This document shows, in pieces, positions 8,213 through 16,758 of a DNA stretch of 64,000 bases. How positions within the stretch are numbered: the first letter of the stretch is position 1; each line of letters starts with the position of its first letter. A model generated the notes under the pieces. That model did no database searches and was not told the DNA's origin. It saw nothing but the letters and a program-made list of their open reading frames with translations. This stretch comes from Acidovorax sp. 69. Lineage in GTDB: Bacteria; Pseudomonadota; Gammaproteobacteria; Burkholderiales; Burkholderiaceae_C. The stretch is taken from NCBI RefSeq assembly GCF_002797445.1, contig NZ_PGEP01000001.1, positions 1 through 64,000 on the forward strand. The letters run 5' to 3'. The position numbers and the translations under genes were made by a program.

Positions 8213-9364
8213 ATGCAACGCCGTCAGTTCACCCAATCCATCGTGGCCGCCAGTGCGGGCCTGCTCCTTTCTGACCTGTCCCGCGCCGTGGGCGTGCAAG
8301 ACCCCATGGACGCCAAGAGCGTGACCATTGGCTGCTCGCTCGGCACCAGTGGTGCGCTGGCCAGCCTGGGCAAAGAACTCAAGCAGGGCCTGGACGCCGG
8401 TTTTGCACAGGCCAATGCGCGCGGCATCCACGGCCGCGAGATCAAGCTGCTGGCCATGGACGACGGCTACGACGCCGCGCGCTCTGAAGACAACGTGCGC
8501 AAGCTCATTGCCGATGCCAACGTGGTGTCGCTGATCTCGTGCATGGGCACGGCCAACAACCAGCGCATCCTGCCGCTGGTGGACGAAGCCCAGATCCCCT
8601 ACGTGGCCCCCCAAAGCGGCGCCACGTCGCTGCGCAAGGCCGAGTACCGATCGGTGTTCCACGTGCGTGCCAGCTACACCGACGAAGCCCAGCGCCTGGC
8701 CCAAAAACTGGTCTCGATGGGCATCACCGACCTGGCCATCGTGTACCAGGACACGGCGTTTGGCCGTGAGTTTCTGGCCGATGTGAACAAGGCGATGGCT
8801 GCGGCCAAACAGCCGGCGCCCAAGGCTTTCAAGCTCGATGCGCAAGGTGCGCAGGTGGCCGACGTGGTGGGCAAGGCCGTGGCCGCCAAGCCCACCGCCG
8901 TGCTGCTGGGCACAGCGGGTGACATCACCGCCACGCTGGTCAATGAGTTCAAGAAAGTCTCGCCCAGCACCCCGCTGGCGGCCACCAGCGTGGCACTCTC
9001 GGGCGACAACCTGCGCCAACTGGGTGGCAAGGCATCGGGCATTGCGCTGTCGATGGTGTTGCCCGACGCGGGCCGCACCAGCGTGGCCGTAGTGCGCGAT
9101 TACCAAAAAGCCATGCGGGCGCTCGGTTTCCAGGAATTCTCGGCCCGCAGCTTTGAAGGCTATGTGAACGCCCGTGTGCTCGCAGAAGGCCTGGAGCGCG
9201 CGGGCCGCGACCTGAGCCGTGCCAAGCTGCGCACGGCATTGGCCGGTATTCGCAGCAACGACCTGGGTGGCCTGTCGATCGACTACGCAGGCGGCGCGCC
9301 GTACGTGGGGTCGCGCTTCCTGGACCTGGGCGTGATGGGGGCCAACGGCCGGTTCGTGGGCTGA
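8213..9364 (+). CDS. Branched-chain amino-acid-type ABC transporter substrate-binding protein
   Basis: This 383-residue protein has an N-terminal export signal (MQRRQF, then a hydrophobic stretch to about residue 24). The periplasmic-binding fold type 6 follows, with VTIGCSLGTSGALASLG near the start and the DDGYDAARSEDNVRKL block typical of LivJ-like proteins. It should capture a small ligand in the periplasm for an ABC importer. No permease or ATPase genes are nearby, so it is an orphan receptor here. It is clearly paralogous to the converging gene at 9437-10591: both share VFHVRASYTDE and similar flanks. It starts shortly after a terminator hairpin and has a weak ribosome site. Confidence 0.88.
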   Translation: MQRRQFTQSIVAASAGLLLSDLSRAVGVQDPMDAKSVTIGCSLGTSGALASLGKELKQGLDAGFAQANARGIHGREIKLLAMDDGYDAARSEDNVRKLIADANVVSLISCMGTANNQRILPLVDEAQIPYVAPQSGATSLRKAEYRSVFHVRASYTDEAQRLAQKLVSMGITDLAIVYQDTAFGREFLADVNKAMAAAKQPAPKAFKLDAQGAQVADVVGKAVAAKPTAVLLGTAGDITATLVNEFKKVSPSTPLAATSVALSGDNLRQLGGKASGIALSMVLPDAGRTSVAVVRDYQKAMRALGFQEFSARSFEGYVNARVLAEGLERAGRDLSRAKLRTALAGIRSNDLGGLSIDYAGGAPYVGSRFLDLGVMGANGRFVG

Positions 9365-9436
9365 GCGTTATCTGAGAACGTCGTCACGTTCTCATCGGGA
9401 TGCCCGGCAGCGGCAACGCGCCGGACACCCCCCCGA

Positions 9437-10591
9437 TCACCCCAGAAAACGGCCCGCGCCATTGAGCACACCGAGGTCAATGAAGCGCGAGCCCACATAG
9501 GGCGACTGGCCGCTGTAATCGACCACAAAACCACCCATGTCCCAGTTGCGGATGCCGGCCAATGCCGTGCGCAGCTTGGCGCGGCTGGGGTCTGACCCAG
9601 CACGCTCCAGGCCCTCGGCCAACACGCGCATGTTGACGTAGGCCTCCAGGCTCCCCAGCGTGAAATCCGGCTGTCCCTTGGCGCGCATGGCGGCCTGGTA
9701 ATCGCGCACCAATTGGGTCTTGGCGCGGTTGGGGTCGGGCATGACCATGGTCACGGCAATGCCGCTGCCTGCGTCGCCCAGTTGCTTGAGGCCATCGCTG
9801 GTCAGCGTCACGCTCACGCCGGCCATGAGCACACCCGGCACCGTCTTTTTGATGCCACGCACCAGCTCGATGGATGCCGAACCTGCCGTGGCCAGCAACA
9901 CCGCAGCGGGTCGGGCCTCGGCCACCTTGGCCAACACGTCTGCGAGGTTCTTGCCATCGGTGGCCAGAGCGGCCTGGACAGAAGGCTTGATGTTTTGCTC
10001 GGCCAACGAGCGGGTGGCGTCTTCCAGCATCTCGCGACCATAGCCGTTGTCGAGGTACACCACACCGATGCCCTTGAGCCCCATGCCCGCCAGGCGCTGC
10101 ACCAGGCGGCGCACCTCGTCGGTGTAGCTGGCGCGCACATGGAACACGTTGCGCCCGCCCTTGCGCAGCGACGAAGCGCCGGTGAGCGGAGCCACATAAG
10201 GGATGCCTGCCTCTTCGATCAACGGCAGGATGGCCGTGTTGTTGGGTGTGCCCACACAAGACAGCAGGGCAAAGGCGCTGCCCTGCCCGATGATCTGCTT
10301 GATGTTGTCGGTGGTGCGCTGGGGCACGTAGCCGTCGTCCACCATGTTGAACTGCAGTGTGCGGCCGTGTACGCCACCCCGGCCGTTGATGTGTGCCAGA
10401 GCCGCCTCGGCGCCCTGCTTGATATCCTGCCCAAAGCCCGCCAAGGGGCCGCTGAGAGCGGCCGAGCAGCCGATGGTGAGCGTCTTGCCCGTGATACCCC
10501 CCTCTTGCGCCCATGCGTTGCGCATGAACACGGGGGCAGCCAGAACGGCGGTGGTGTGGGAGGCAAGGGTGACAAACTGGCGACGCTGCAT
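9437..10591 (-). CDS. Branched-chain amino-acid-type ABC transporter substrate-binding protein (paralogue of 8213-9364)
   Basis: This 384-residue protein begins MQRRQFVTLASHTTAVLAAP with a signal peptide ending near AWAQ at about residue 29. The mature part starts TLTIGCSAALSGPLAGFG and contains DDGYVPQRTTDNIKQI, VFHVRASYTDE and a C-terminal AKLRTALAGI block. All of these are shared with its converging neighbour. ATG 10591 is preferred over an upstream start because it puts the signal peptide at the N-terminus. The two stops are 72 bp apart, giving an inverted, tail-to-tail pair. The ligand is unknown and no transporter partners are in view. Confidence 0.88.
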   Translation of the reverse strand: MQRRQFVTLASHTTAVLAAPVFMRNAWAQEGGITGKTLTIGCSAALSGPLAGFGQDIKQGAEAALAHINGRGGVHGRTLQFNMVDDGYVPQRTTDNIKQIIGQGSAFALLSCVGTPNNTAILPLIEEAGIPYVAPLTGASSLRKGGRNVFHVRASYTDEVRRLVQRLAGMGLKGIGVVYLDNGYGREMLEDATRSLAEQNIKPSVQAALATDGKNLADVLAKVAEARPAAVLLATAGSASIELVRGIKKTVPGVLMAGVSVTLTSDGLKQLGDAGSGIAVTMVMPDPNRAKTQLVRDYQAAMRAKGQPDFTLGSLEAYVNMRVLAEGLERAGSDPSRAKLRTALAGIRNWDMGGFVVDYSGQSPYVGSRFIDLGVLNGAGRFLG

Positions 10592-10633
10592 GAGAAACCG
10601 ACTCCGGGAAAAACGCACAATGCACAACCCGGA

Positions 10634-10654
10634 CATGCAGGGAGAACCTGCATG
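10634..10654. promoter_or_regulatory. Inverted repeat between divergent genes
   Basis: CATGCAGG and CCTGCATG flank a 5-nt spacer. The site lies 43 bp upstream of the substrate-binding protein start and about 105 bp upstream of the thioesterase start. It could be an operator for either gene. Confidence 0.3.
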
Positions 10655-10759
10655 CTGACCCGGCAAGCCGCCGACCCCCGGGGGAACCCAGCATTCTATG
10701 GAGACCGCTCGCTACGCGGTAGTGTGCTGCCTCTATCCCCGCCCCATTTTGAGACCGCC

Positions 10760-11182
10760 ATGCCCATCTGGAAAAAACCCGCCAACCTCGCTGAATTCAA
10801 CGCCGCCAACCACAACACCGCCGCCCAGCACCTGGGCATCGAAATCACCGAGCTGGGTGATGACTTCGTGCGCGGCCGGGTGCCGGTGGACCATCGCACC
10901 AAACAACCGTTTGGCCTGCTGCACGGCGGGGTGAGCGTGGTGCTGGCAGAGTCACTGGGATCGATTGGCGCCTATTACGCCAGCCCTGTGGGCCACAACG
11001 CGGTGGGCCTGGACATCAACGCCAACCACCTGCGCTCAGCCACCAGCGGCTGGGTCACAGGCACGGCGCGACCGGTGCACCTGGGGCGCACCACCCATGT
11101 GTGGCAGATCGAGATGGTGAACGAGGACGGCGAGCTGACCTGTGTGTCGCGGCTGACGATGGCGATCCTGGCACCGCGATAA
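10760..11182 (+). CDS. Hotdog-fold thioesterase (PaaI/YdiI type)
   Basis: This 140-residue protein has the family length and the motif PFGLLHGGVSVVLAESLGS. Here HGG and the downstream Glu match the acyl-CoA thioesterase active site of the YdiI/EntH/PaaI group. A second block, VGLDINANHLR, is typical of the family. It should hydrolyse acyl- or aroyl-CoA thioesters in the cytoplasm; the substrate is open. ATG 10760 starts the conserved sequence MPIWKK, and upstream in-frame sequence is antisense to the solute-binding protein gene. It is transcribed divergently from that gene. Confidence 0.85.
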   Translation: MPIWKKPANLAEFNAANHNTAAQHLGIEITELGDDFVRGRVPVDHRTKQPFGLLHGGVSVVLAESLGSIGAYYASPVGHNAVGLDINANHLRSATSGWVTGTARPVHLGRTTHVWQIEMVNEDGELTCVSRLTMAILAPR

Positions 11183-11325
11183 GGTACGTGCCCCTGAGCG
11201 GCTTCCCCCCTTCCCTCTTCTCTCGGCGCACTGCGCACTCCAGGAACGGGAGCACCGCCAGTGCGGCGGACCTGGCCTGGACCGCGCCAGTTTGGGATGC
11301 CAGTGGGAGTTTAAGAAGAATTGGG

Positions 11326-11375
11326 CACTAACGCATGCCCATCAAGCGCTAACAGCTATCTATTCAGTAGCATTC
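11326..11375. repeat. AGCGCTT/AGCAGCTAT palindromic repeat, copy 2 (overlaps a stop codon)
   Basis: It contains GCATGCCCATCAAGCGCTAA, then CAGCTATCTATTCAGTAGCA. The repeat runs into the 3' end of the adenosyltransferase gene and supplies its last codons and its TAG stop at 11360-11362. Confidence 0.65.
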
Positions 11376-11929
11376 TGCTGCGCCAGACGCTCGCTTTTCC
11401 AGTACACATCGTCGCCTCCGTCCATGCGGTTGAGCACACGGGCGAGCACAAACATCAGGTCGGAAAGGCGGTTGAGGTATTGGCGTGGGGCGTCGTTGAT
11501 GGGTTCTGCGCTGCCCAATGCCACCACCACTCTTTCTGCCCTGCGCGCCACCGTGCGGCACACATGGGCCTGCGCGGCAGCGCGGGTGCCTGCGGGCAGG
11601 ATGAATTCCTGCAGGCGGGGCAGCGCCGCATTGTGGTGGGCCAGGGCCTCATCGAGTTCCAGGACGGCGGCGGGCTTGAGCAGCTCAAACCCCGGGATCG
11701 ACAACTCGCCCCCCAGGTTGAACAGCTGGTGCTGCACCTCCACCAGCAGCGTGCGCACCGCTTCGGGCAGTGGTTCGCACAACAGCAGACCGATATGGGA
11801 ATTGAGTTCGTCCACATCACCCAGCGCATGGATGCGCAGGCTGTCCTTGGAAACACGTTCGTTGTTGCCCAGGCCGGTGGTGCCGGCGTCGCCGGTGCGC
11901 GTGGCGATTTGTGTGAGTCGGTTGCCCAT
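11360..11929 (-). CDS. PduO-type cob(I)alamin adenosyltransferase
   Basis: This 189-residue protein starts MGNRLTQIATRTGDAGTTGL. The TRTGDxGTTGL sequence is the N-terminal ATP-binding motif of PduO/MMAB adenosyltransferases. It also has DVDELNSHIGLL and the C-terminal R-x-AER...LNRLSD segment with the conserved NRLSDLMFVLAR. It converts cob(I)alamin to adenosylcobalamin in the cytoplasm. ATG 11929 is chosen because the conserved motif follows at once. Its final codons and stop fall in an interspersed repeat, so the native C-terminus may have been trimmed or replaced. No cobalamin-dependent enzyme is adjacent. Confidence 0.9.
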   Translation of the reverse strand: MGNRLTQIATRTGDAGTTGLGNNERVSKDSLRIHALGDVDELNSHIGLLLCEPLPEAVRTLLVEVQHQLFNLGGELSIPGFELLKPAAVLELDEALAHHNAALPRLQEFILPAGTRAAAQAHVCRTVARRAERVVVALGSAEPINDAPRQYLNRLSDLMFVLARVLNRMDGGDDVYWKSERLAQQNATE

Positions 11930-12220
11930 GGCGGTGCCTTGGTAAAAAAGTGAGGGCGCGGGCAGCAGGGATACCACCCACGGGGAGAAATGGAAATGCG
12001 TGATTTTCCGCCAGTACGGCAGGCCGGTCCGCACGGCTGGGCGCCTTGGACGACGTACGTCTTGGAACATCACCGCCACACAGCGACACAAACGGGGCCC
12101 TCACGGTTACATCACGCAGGCAAATGTTGGTCAGGGCAACAGTCGGCAAGAATGCTGGCGCACAAGGGCCTGCTGCGGTGGAATGAATCCCTGTTCAACT
12201 TCGAAGGAGCTTCGCTTCCC

Positions 12221-12583
12221 ATGAAAGCACTGCAACGACGCACTTATTCGTTCGACACCCGCAGCGTGATGCTTTTCGCGGCCCTCTCACTGGGCGGCGT
12301 GGGTGCATTGCAAGCACAGACCACTTCGTCTTCCACAGCCCCTTTGTTCGGCCCGCAAGGCAAGGGCGCAGCCCAGGCGGGATCCGGCTTCTCCGTGGGC
12401 CCCGGCAATGTGTCCACCGCTGCGACCGCAGCCTTTGACCGCGCGGACGCCAACAAGGACGGCCAGCTGAGCGCGCAGGAAGCCATCGCCCTGCCAGCCA
12501 TCAGCCAGCGCTTCAAGGAGTTGGACACCGACAAGGATGGCTCACTGTCACGTGCCGAATTCGACAAGGGGGTTCAGTCCTGA
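12221..12583 (+). CDS. Exported EF-hand domain protein
   Basis: This 120-residue protein has a hydrophobic N-terminal signal that ends near LQAQ (about residue 33), so it should be exported. Two calcium-binding EF-hand loops follow in the C-terminal half: DANKDGQLSAQE and DTDKDGSLSRAE. Both have the 12-residue D-x-N/D-x-D-G-x-L-S-x-x-E pattern with all coordinating positions filled. GAAGGAG lies about a dozen bases before ATG 12221. A calcium-sensing or calcium-buffering role in the periplasm is likely from the motif; no partner is evident. Confidence 0.85.
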   Translation: MKALQRRTYSFDTRSVMLFAALSLGGVGALQAQTTSSSTAPLFGPQGKGAAQAGSGFSVGPGNVSTAATAAFDRADANKDGQLSAQEAIALPAISQRFKELDTDKDGSLSRAEFDKGVQS

Positions 12584-12646
12584 CACCGCACGGAGCGTAA
12601 CCGCGCGGCGTCCACCACGCCTGGGATCAAAGAAGGAAGAAAGAAT

Positions 12647-12694
12647 AAAAGGGCCTGCCCGCGCTGGAACTCCAGGGCGTGGGCAGGCCCTTTT
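12647..12694. terminator. Bidirectional intrinsic terminator
   Basis: A perfect 14-bp stem AAAAGGGCCTGCCC / GGGCAGGCCCTTTT encloses a second small hairpin (CTGGA-AC-TCCAG). A/T runs on both sides serve both the EF-hand gene (plus) and the amino-acid ABC operon (minus), whose last stop is at 12713. Confidence 0.85.
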
Positions 12695-12712
12695 GCGTGC
12701 TTAGTCGCTCCG

Positions 12713-13504
12713 TCAATCGTGCAGCGACGACAGAAACTGCTGCAGTTCAGGCGTCTGCGGACTGCCAAACAGCTGGGCGGGTGTGCCCTGCTCATGCACC
12801 CGTCCCTGGTGCATGAAGATCACGCGGTCACTCACCTTGCGGGCAAACGCCATTTCGTGCGTGACCATCATCAGCGTCATACCCTCCTGCGCCAGCGACT
12901 CCACCACGCGCAGCACCTCGCCCACCAGTTCGGGGTCGAGCGCCGAGGTGATCTCGTCGCACAGCAGCACCTGCGGCTCCATGGCCAGCGCGCGGGCAAT
13001 GGCCACGCGCTGCTGCTGGCCACCCGAGAGCTGGTCGGGCATGGCGTCAAATTTTTCGGCCAGGCCCACACGTTCAAGCAGCTTGTGCGCCTGCGCCGCC
13101 GCCGTAGCGGCATCCCGCGCCTTGACCAAGGTAGGCGCCAGCATGATGTTGCGGCCTACCGAGAGGTGCGGGAAAAGATTGAAGCTCTGAAAGATCATGC
13201 CCACCTGCTGGCGCAACGCGCGCATGGCGGCCGGGTTGTCATGCAGCAGCTTCTTGCCATGAACGCTGAGAGCGCCCTCCTGGAACTCTTCCAGCCCGTT
13301 CACGCAGCGCAGTAGGGTGCTCTTGCCCGAGCCACTTTTGCCGATGATGGCGATCACCTCGCCGCGCTGCACCTTGAGATCGATGCCCTTGAGCACTTCG
13401 TTGCTGCCGTAGGACTTGCGCAGCGCCGTGATGTCCACGATGGGTGGCTCGCCCACCACAATGCCGTCGTGCGCGGGGGTCGGGGTTTCAACGGCGATTG
13501 CCAT
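12713..13504 (-). CDS. Polar amino-acid ABC transporter, ATP-binding protein (GlnQ/HisP type)
   Basis: This 263-residue ATPase has Walker [10 protein letters not shown] at residues 55-63, Q-loop [11 protein letters not shown], signature LSGGQQQR, Walker [13 protein letters not shown] and switch [16 protein letters not shown] is the usual polar amino-acid transporter variant. It powers uptake through the two permeases encoded just upstream. ATG 13504 has GAAAGGAAAC six bases before it. The gene overlaps the 3' end of the preceding permease gene by 17 bp, so translation is probably coupled. A strong terminator follows, making it the last gene of the GntR-led operon. Confidence 0.93.
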   Translation of the reverse strand: MAIAVETPTPAHDGIVVGEPPIVDITALRKSYGSNEVLKGIDLKVQRGEVIAIIGKSGSGKSTLLRCVNGLEEFQEGALSVHGKKLLHDNPAAMRALRQQVGMIFQSFNLFPHLSVGRNIMLAPTLVKARDAATAAAQAHKLLERVGLAEKFDAMPDQLSGGQQQRVAIARALAMEPQVLLCDEITSALDPELVGEVLRVVESLAQEGMTLMMVTHEMAFARKVSDRVIFMHQGRVHEQGTPAQLFGSPQTPELQQFLSSLHD

Positions 13505-14141
13505 GGAGTTTCCTTTCAAGAGACTGCGCGACCAGGCTCACCGGGAAGCACAACACAAAATACAAAAGCGCAACGCAGGCATAGACCAGGAAGGGTTTGT
13601 ACGTGGCGTTGGAGATCATGCTGCCGGCCTTGGTCAGCTCGACAAAGCCGATCACCGACGCCAGCGCCGTGCCCTTGATCACCTGCACCAAAAACCCCAC
13701 GGTGGGCGGCACCGCAATGCGCAGCGCCTGTGGCAGCACCACATGGCGCAGCTGCTCACCAAAGTTCAGCGCCAGACTCTGCGCGGCCTCCCACTGCCCC
13801 TTGGGGATGGACGCCACGCAGCCACGCCAGATCTCGGTGAGGTAAGCGCTGGTGTACAGCGTGAGGGCCAAGGCCGCCGCCGTCCACGGCGAGGTCTTGA
13901 TGCCAAACAGCGCAATCCCGAAGTAGGCCAGGAACAGCTGCATCAGCAGCGGCGTGCCCTGGAACACCTGCACATAGACGCTGACCACGCGCTGCGCACC
14001 ACGCAGTTTGGACAGACGCAGCACCAGCAACAGCAGGCCCACCAGGCCGCCGCCAATGAAGGCGATGAGGGAGAGAGACACCGTCCAGCGCGCTGCCATC
14101 AGCAGGTTGCGCAGGATGTCCCACAACGAAAAATCAACCAT
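13488..14141 (-). CDS. Polar amino-acid ABC transporter permease (HisM/GlnP type)
   Basis: This 217-residue inner-membrane protein has about five hydrophobic helices. It has the EAA-type loop region PKGQWEAAQSLALNFGEQLRHVVLPQALR, the coupling helix that contacts the ATPase. VYVQVFQGTPLLMQLFL is the N-terminal permease signature of the family. It pairs with the permease at 14148-14822 to form the translocation pore. The two genes are separated by 6 bp and the next gene overlaps its end. Confidence 0.92.
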   Translation of the reverse strand: MVDFSLWDILRNLLMAARWTVSLSLIAFIGGGLVGLLLLVLRLSKLRGAQRVVSVYVQVFQGTPLLMQLFLAYFGIALFGIKTSPWTAAALALTLYTSAYLTEIWRGCVASIPKGQWEAAQSLALNFGEQLRHVVLPQALRIAVPPTVGFLVQVIKGTALASVIGFVELTKAGSMISNATYKPFLVYACVALLYFVLCFPVSLVAQSLERKLHGNRR

Positions 14142-14147
14142 GGCGTG

Positions 14148-14822
14148 TTACCTCCCCACCAGAAATCGCGCGCCCACCCACATCAGCAGGCGGCGGGTCA
14201 GTATGGACAGCGCCAGGTACACCACCGTGGCCAGGATGAAGGCCTCGAACGCACGGAAGGTGTTGCTGGAGATCAGGTTGGCGGCGTAGCTCAGCTCCGG
14301 CGTAGAGATTTGCCCACACACGGCAGAGCCCAGCATCACAATGATGATCTGGCTCACCATCGCGGGCCACACCTTCATGAGCGCAGGGGGCAGCACCACG
14401 CGGCGAAAGGTCTGGCCTGGCGTGAGCGCCAGACTGTGTGCCGCCTCGATCTGACCGCGCGGTGTGGCCTCGATGCCGGCGCGAATGATCTCGGACGAGT
14501 ACGCGCCAAGGTTGATCACCATGGCCAGCACCGATGCCAGCTCGGGCGACAGCTTGAGCCCCAGCGCCGGCAGGCCGAAGAACAGAAAAAACAGCTGCAC
14601 GATGAAGGGTGTATTGCGCACCAGTTCCACATAGCTGGCCACGACGCCACGCAGGGTTGCGGAACGCGGGCCCAGGTTGCGGGCGCGCGCCCAGGCACAG
14701 GCCGTTCCCAACAGCAGGCCCAGCACCGTGCCCACCAGGGTGAGTCCGATGGTCCACAACACGCCGCGCACCAGCAACGGCCAGGACGACAGCACGGCAG
14801 AGAAATCCAGCGCAATCAGCAT
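14148..14822 (-). CDS. Polar amino-acid ABC transporter permease (HisQ/GltJ type)
   Basis: This protein of about 224 residues has the permease signature YVELVRNTPFIVQLFFLFFGLP and the EAA loop TPRGQIEAAHSLALTPGQTFRRVVLP. It is the partner of the next permease. ATG 14822 gives the family-like N-terminus MLIALDF. An alternative start six codons upstream is possible because neither has a strong ribosome site. It lies 78 bp downstream of the binding-protein gene in the same operon. Confidence 0.92.
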   Translation of the reverse strand: MLIALDFSAVLSSWPLLVRGVLWTIGLTLVGTVLGLLLGTACAWARARNLGPRSATLRGVVASYVELVRNTPFIVQLFFLFFGLPALGLKLSPELASVLAMVINLGAYSSEIIRAGIEATPRGQIEAAHSLALTPGQTFRRVVLPPALMKVWPAMVSQIIIVMLGSAVCGQISTPELSYAANLISSNTFRAFEAFILATVVYLALSILTRRLLMWVGARFLVGR

Positions 14823-14900
14823 GCGGTTGCCCTGCAGCACTTGTCGCGCCGCAGGCCTGTTCGTTCGTTCATCGATTCGGCCAAGGCCCAGCCTGTGCGG

Positions 14901-15713
14901 TCACAGGGGCAGATCGCCTGCCGGACGGCCCAGCCACTTGCTCGACAGCTTGTCGATGTCGCCAGACTTGCGCGCTTCGGCAATGATTTCATTCACGCGC
15001 AGGCGCAGCTTGTCCTCGCCCTTGGCTACGCCGATGAAGTTGGGGCTGTCCTTGAGCAGCAGCTTGTACTCGGTGGCCAGGTTGGGGTTCTTGACCATGA
15101 TGGTGCCGGCCGTTGATGCGCTGGTGGCAATCGCCTGCGTCTGGCCCGACACAAAGGCCGAGATGCTGGCGGCATGGTCCTCGAAGCGCTTGACGTCCAC
15201 GCCGGCGGGCGCGACCTTGGCCAGCTCCTGGTCTTCCATGGCGCCGCGTGTCACGGCCACCGACTTGCCCGCCAGGTCGGCAAAACTCTTGATCGACAGG
15301 CTCTTGCTCGCAAACACCGCCTGGAAGAACGGTGCATAGGCGGCCGTGAAATCGATCACCTTCTCGCGCTCGGGGTTCTTGCCCAGGGTGGAGATCACCA
15401 GGTCGGCCTTCTGCGTCTGCAGGTAGGGGATGCGGTTGGCACTGGTCACGGGGATCAGCTCGACCTTCACGCCCATCTTGGCGGCGATGTAGTTGGCCAT
15501 CTCCACGTCCAGGCCCTGGGGCTTGAGGTCGGTGCCAACAAAGCCGTAGGGCGGGTAGTCGGTGGGGATGGCGATCTTGATTTCCTTGGCCTTGAGGATG
15601 TTGTCCAGCGCGTTCTGCGCGTGGGCAGTGGGCGCCATCAGTGCGGCCCACAGGCCAGCGGCGGCCAGCAGGCCCAGGGTGGAACGGCGGTGGGTGGATG
15701 CGCGGGGGGTCAT
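14901..15713 (-). CDS. Polar amino-acid ABC transporter substrate-binding protein
   Basis: This 270-residue periplasmic protein has a cleavable signal ending at AHAQ (about residue 33). The SBP family 3 fold follows, with IKIAIPTDYPPYGFVG, LDVEMANYIAAKMG and DLVISTLGKNPEREKVIDF. The last contains the Thr/Arg type pocket seen in polar amino-acid binders. It should deliver an amino acid to the two downstream permeases. Its start codon overlaps the stop of the GntR regulator gene by 4 bp (ATGA), which ties transporter expression to the regulator. Confidence 0.92.
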   Translation of the reverse strand: MTPRASTHRRSTLGLLAAAGLWAALMAPTAHAQNALDNILKAKEIKIAIPTDYPPYGFVGTDLKPQGLDVEMANYIAAKMGVKVELIPVTSANRIPYLQTQKADLVISTLGKNPEREKVIDFTAAYAPFFQAVFASKSLSIKSFADLAGKSVAVTRGAMEDQELAKVAPAGVDVKRFEDHAASISAFVSGQTQAIATSASTAGTIMVKNPNLATEYKLLLKDSPNFIGVAKGEDKLRLRVNEIIAEARKSGDIDKLSSKWLGRPAGDLPL

Positions 15714-16516
15714 AGCAGGGCTCCTAGGTAGGTGGATGCGTCGTCTGACGGTGGGGGAACGGGTTGCTTGGCGGCCGCCTTGCGTGTGGCGCGGGCCTTG
15801 GCCGGTGCGGTGGGTACCGGTGCGTCGGCAGGCGTGGCCCCGGTGCTCTTGCGCACGGGTGCCAGGGCGTCGCGCAGTTCGGCCAGTGGGTCGGTGCTGG
15901 CCTGCAGGCGCAGGGCCGACTGCACCGTGCCGATGTGTTCAGACATGAGCGCCTCGGCGCGGGCAATGTCGCCGGCCTCCAGGGCCTCGACGATGCGCAC
16001 ATGGTCGGCACAAGACTGCGCCGCATCGTGCGACGACTGGTAGAGCATGGCGATCAGCGTGGTGCGCGCGGTGAAGTCGCGCAGCGTGTCGGCCAGCAGG
16101 CTGTTGCCCAGGCATTCGGCCAGGCACACGTGGAAGTCGCCCAGCAGGAAGCTGCGGGCACCCACGTCGCTGCCCGCCAAGGCCGCCTTCTCGCGCTGCA
16201 AGTGGTTTTTAAGTTGGCGCACAGCCGCCTTGTCCACCGTCTTGAGCTGGTGCAGCAGGCCCAGCTCGATCACGCGGCGCGCCTCGAAGGCCTCGCGCGC
16301 CTCGTCTTCCGAGGGCTCGATCACATACCAGCCGCGCCGGGCACTCACGGTGACGATGCCGCGCGTGGACAGCCGCGTGAGCGCCTCGCGCACGATGGTG
16401 CGGCTGCAGTCGAACAACATGGCCAGCTGCTGCTCGCCCAAGCGCGAACCGGGGGCCAGCTTCTGGGCCATCACGGCTTCGATGATGCGATTGCTGATGT
16501 CGGTGGCGGTGGTCAT
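15710..16516 (-). CDS. GntR-family transcriptional regulator (FadR/FCD type)
   Basis: The 268-residue protein has an N-terminal winged helix (residues 1-70, with LGEQQLAMLFDCSRTIVREALTRL). It then has an all-helical FCD ligand domain with the metal-site pattern seen in the DFHVCLAE and DHVRIVEAL segments. The C-terminal 45 residues are an Ala/Pro/Lys-rich extension that is not part of the family and resembles a disordered, nucleic-acid-binding tail. It is the first gene of an operon with the amino-acid ABC transporter, so it very likely controls that transporter and itself. A TGGTATACAA site lies 31 bp upstream. Confidence 0.9.
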   Translation of the reverse strand: MTTATDISNRIIEAVMAQKLAPGSRLGEQQLAMLFDCSRTIVREALTRLSTRGIVTVSARRGWYVIEPSEDEAREAFEARRVIELGLLHQLKTVDKAAVRQLKNHLQREKAALAGSDVGARSFLLGDFHVCLAECLGNSLLADTLRDFTARTTLIAMLYQSSHDAAQSCADHVRIVEALEAGDIARAEALMSEHIGTVQSALRLQASTDPLAELRDALAPVRKSTGATPADAPVPTAPAKARATRKAAAKQPVPPPSDDASTYLGALL

Positions 16517-16546
16517 TGCCTGCAGCAACGCAGGTTCCGTGCCAAC

Positions 16547-16556
16547 TGGTATACAA
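16547..16556. promoter_or_regulatory. Candidate GntR/FCD operator
   Basis: TGGTATACAA has a perfect GTATAC core, as in many FadR-subfamily operators. It sits 31 bp upstream of the GntR start, suited to autoregulation of the operon. Confidence 0.4.
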
Positions 16557-16758
16557 GCCAGATGCACCACAGTGGCGCGTCACCCAACGCCACACGCCTC
16601 CAACCGGTGCAACACAGATAGGTGGCGCGCCATTCCCGCCCTGGCTTTACCCGGCTTTGGTGCTTCTTTACCAAAGCCATACGCGATCTCCCCAATCCCT
16701 CCGTAGGCTCTGCACCAGTTTTGCCCCCTGCACCCACAACCCTACAAGGAAGCACGCC

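Noticed and set aside
13416..15116. A 566-codon plus-strand frame across the amino-acid ABC operon
   Set aside because: The opposite strand encodes a complete transporter with all motifs, and this frame is Gln/His/Arg-rich, as is usual for antisense frames.
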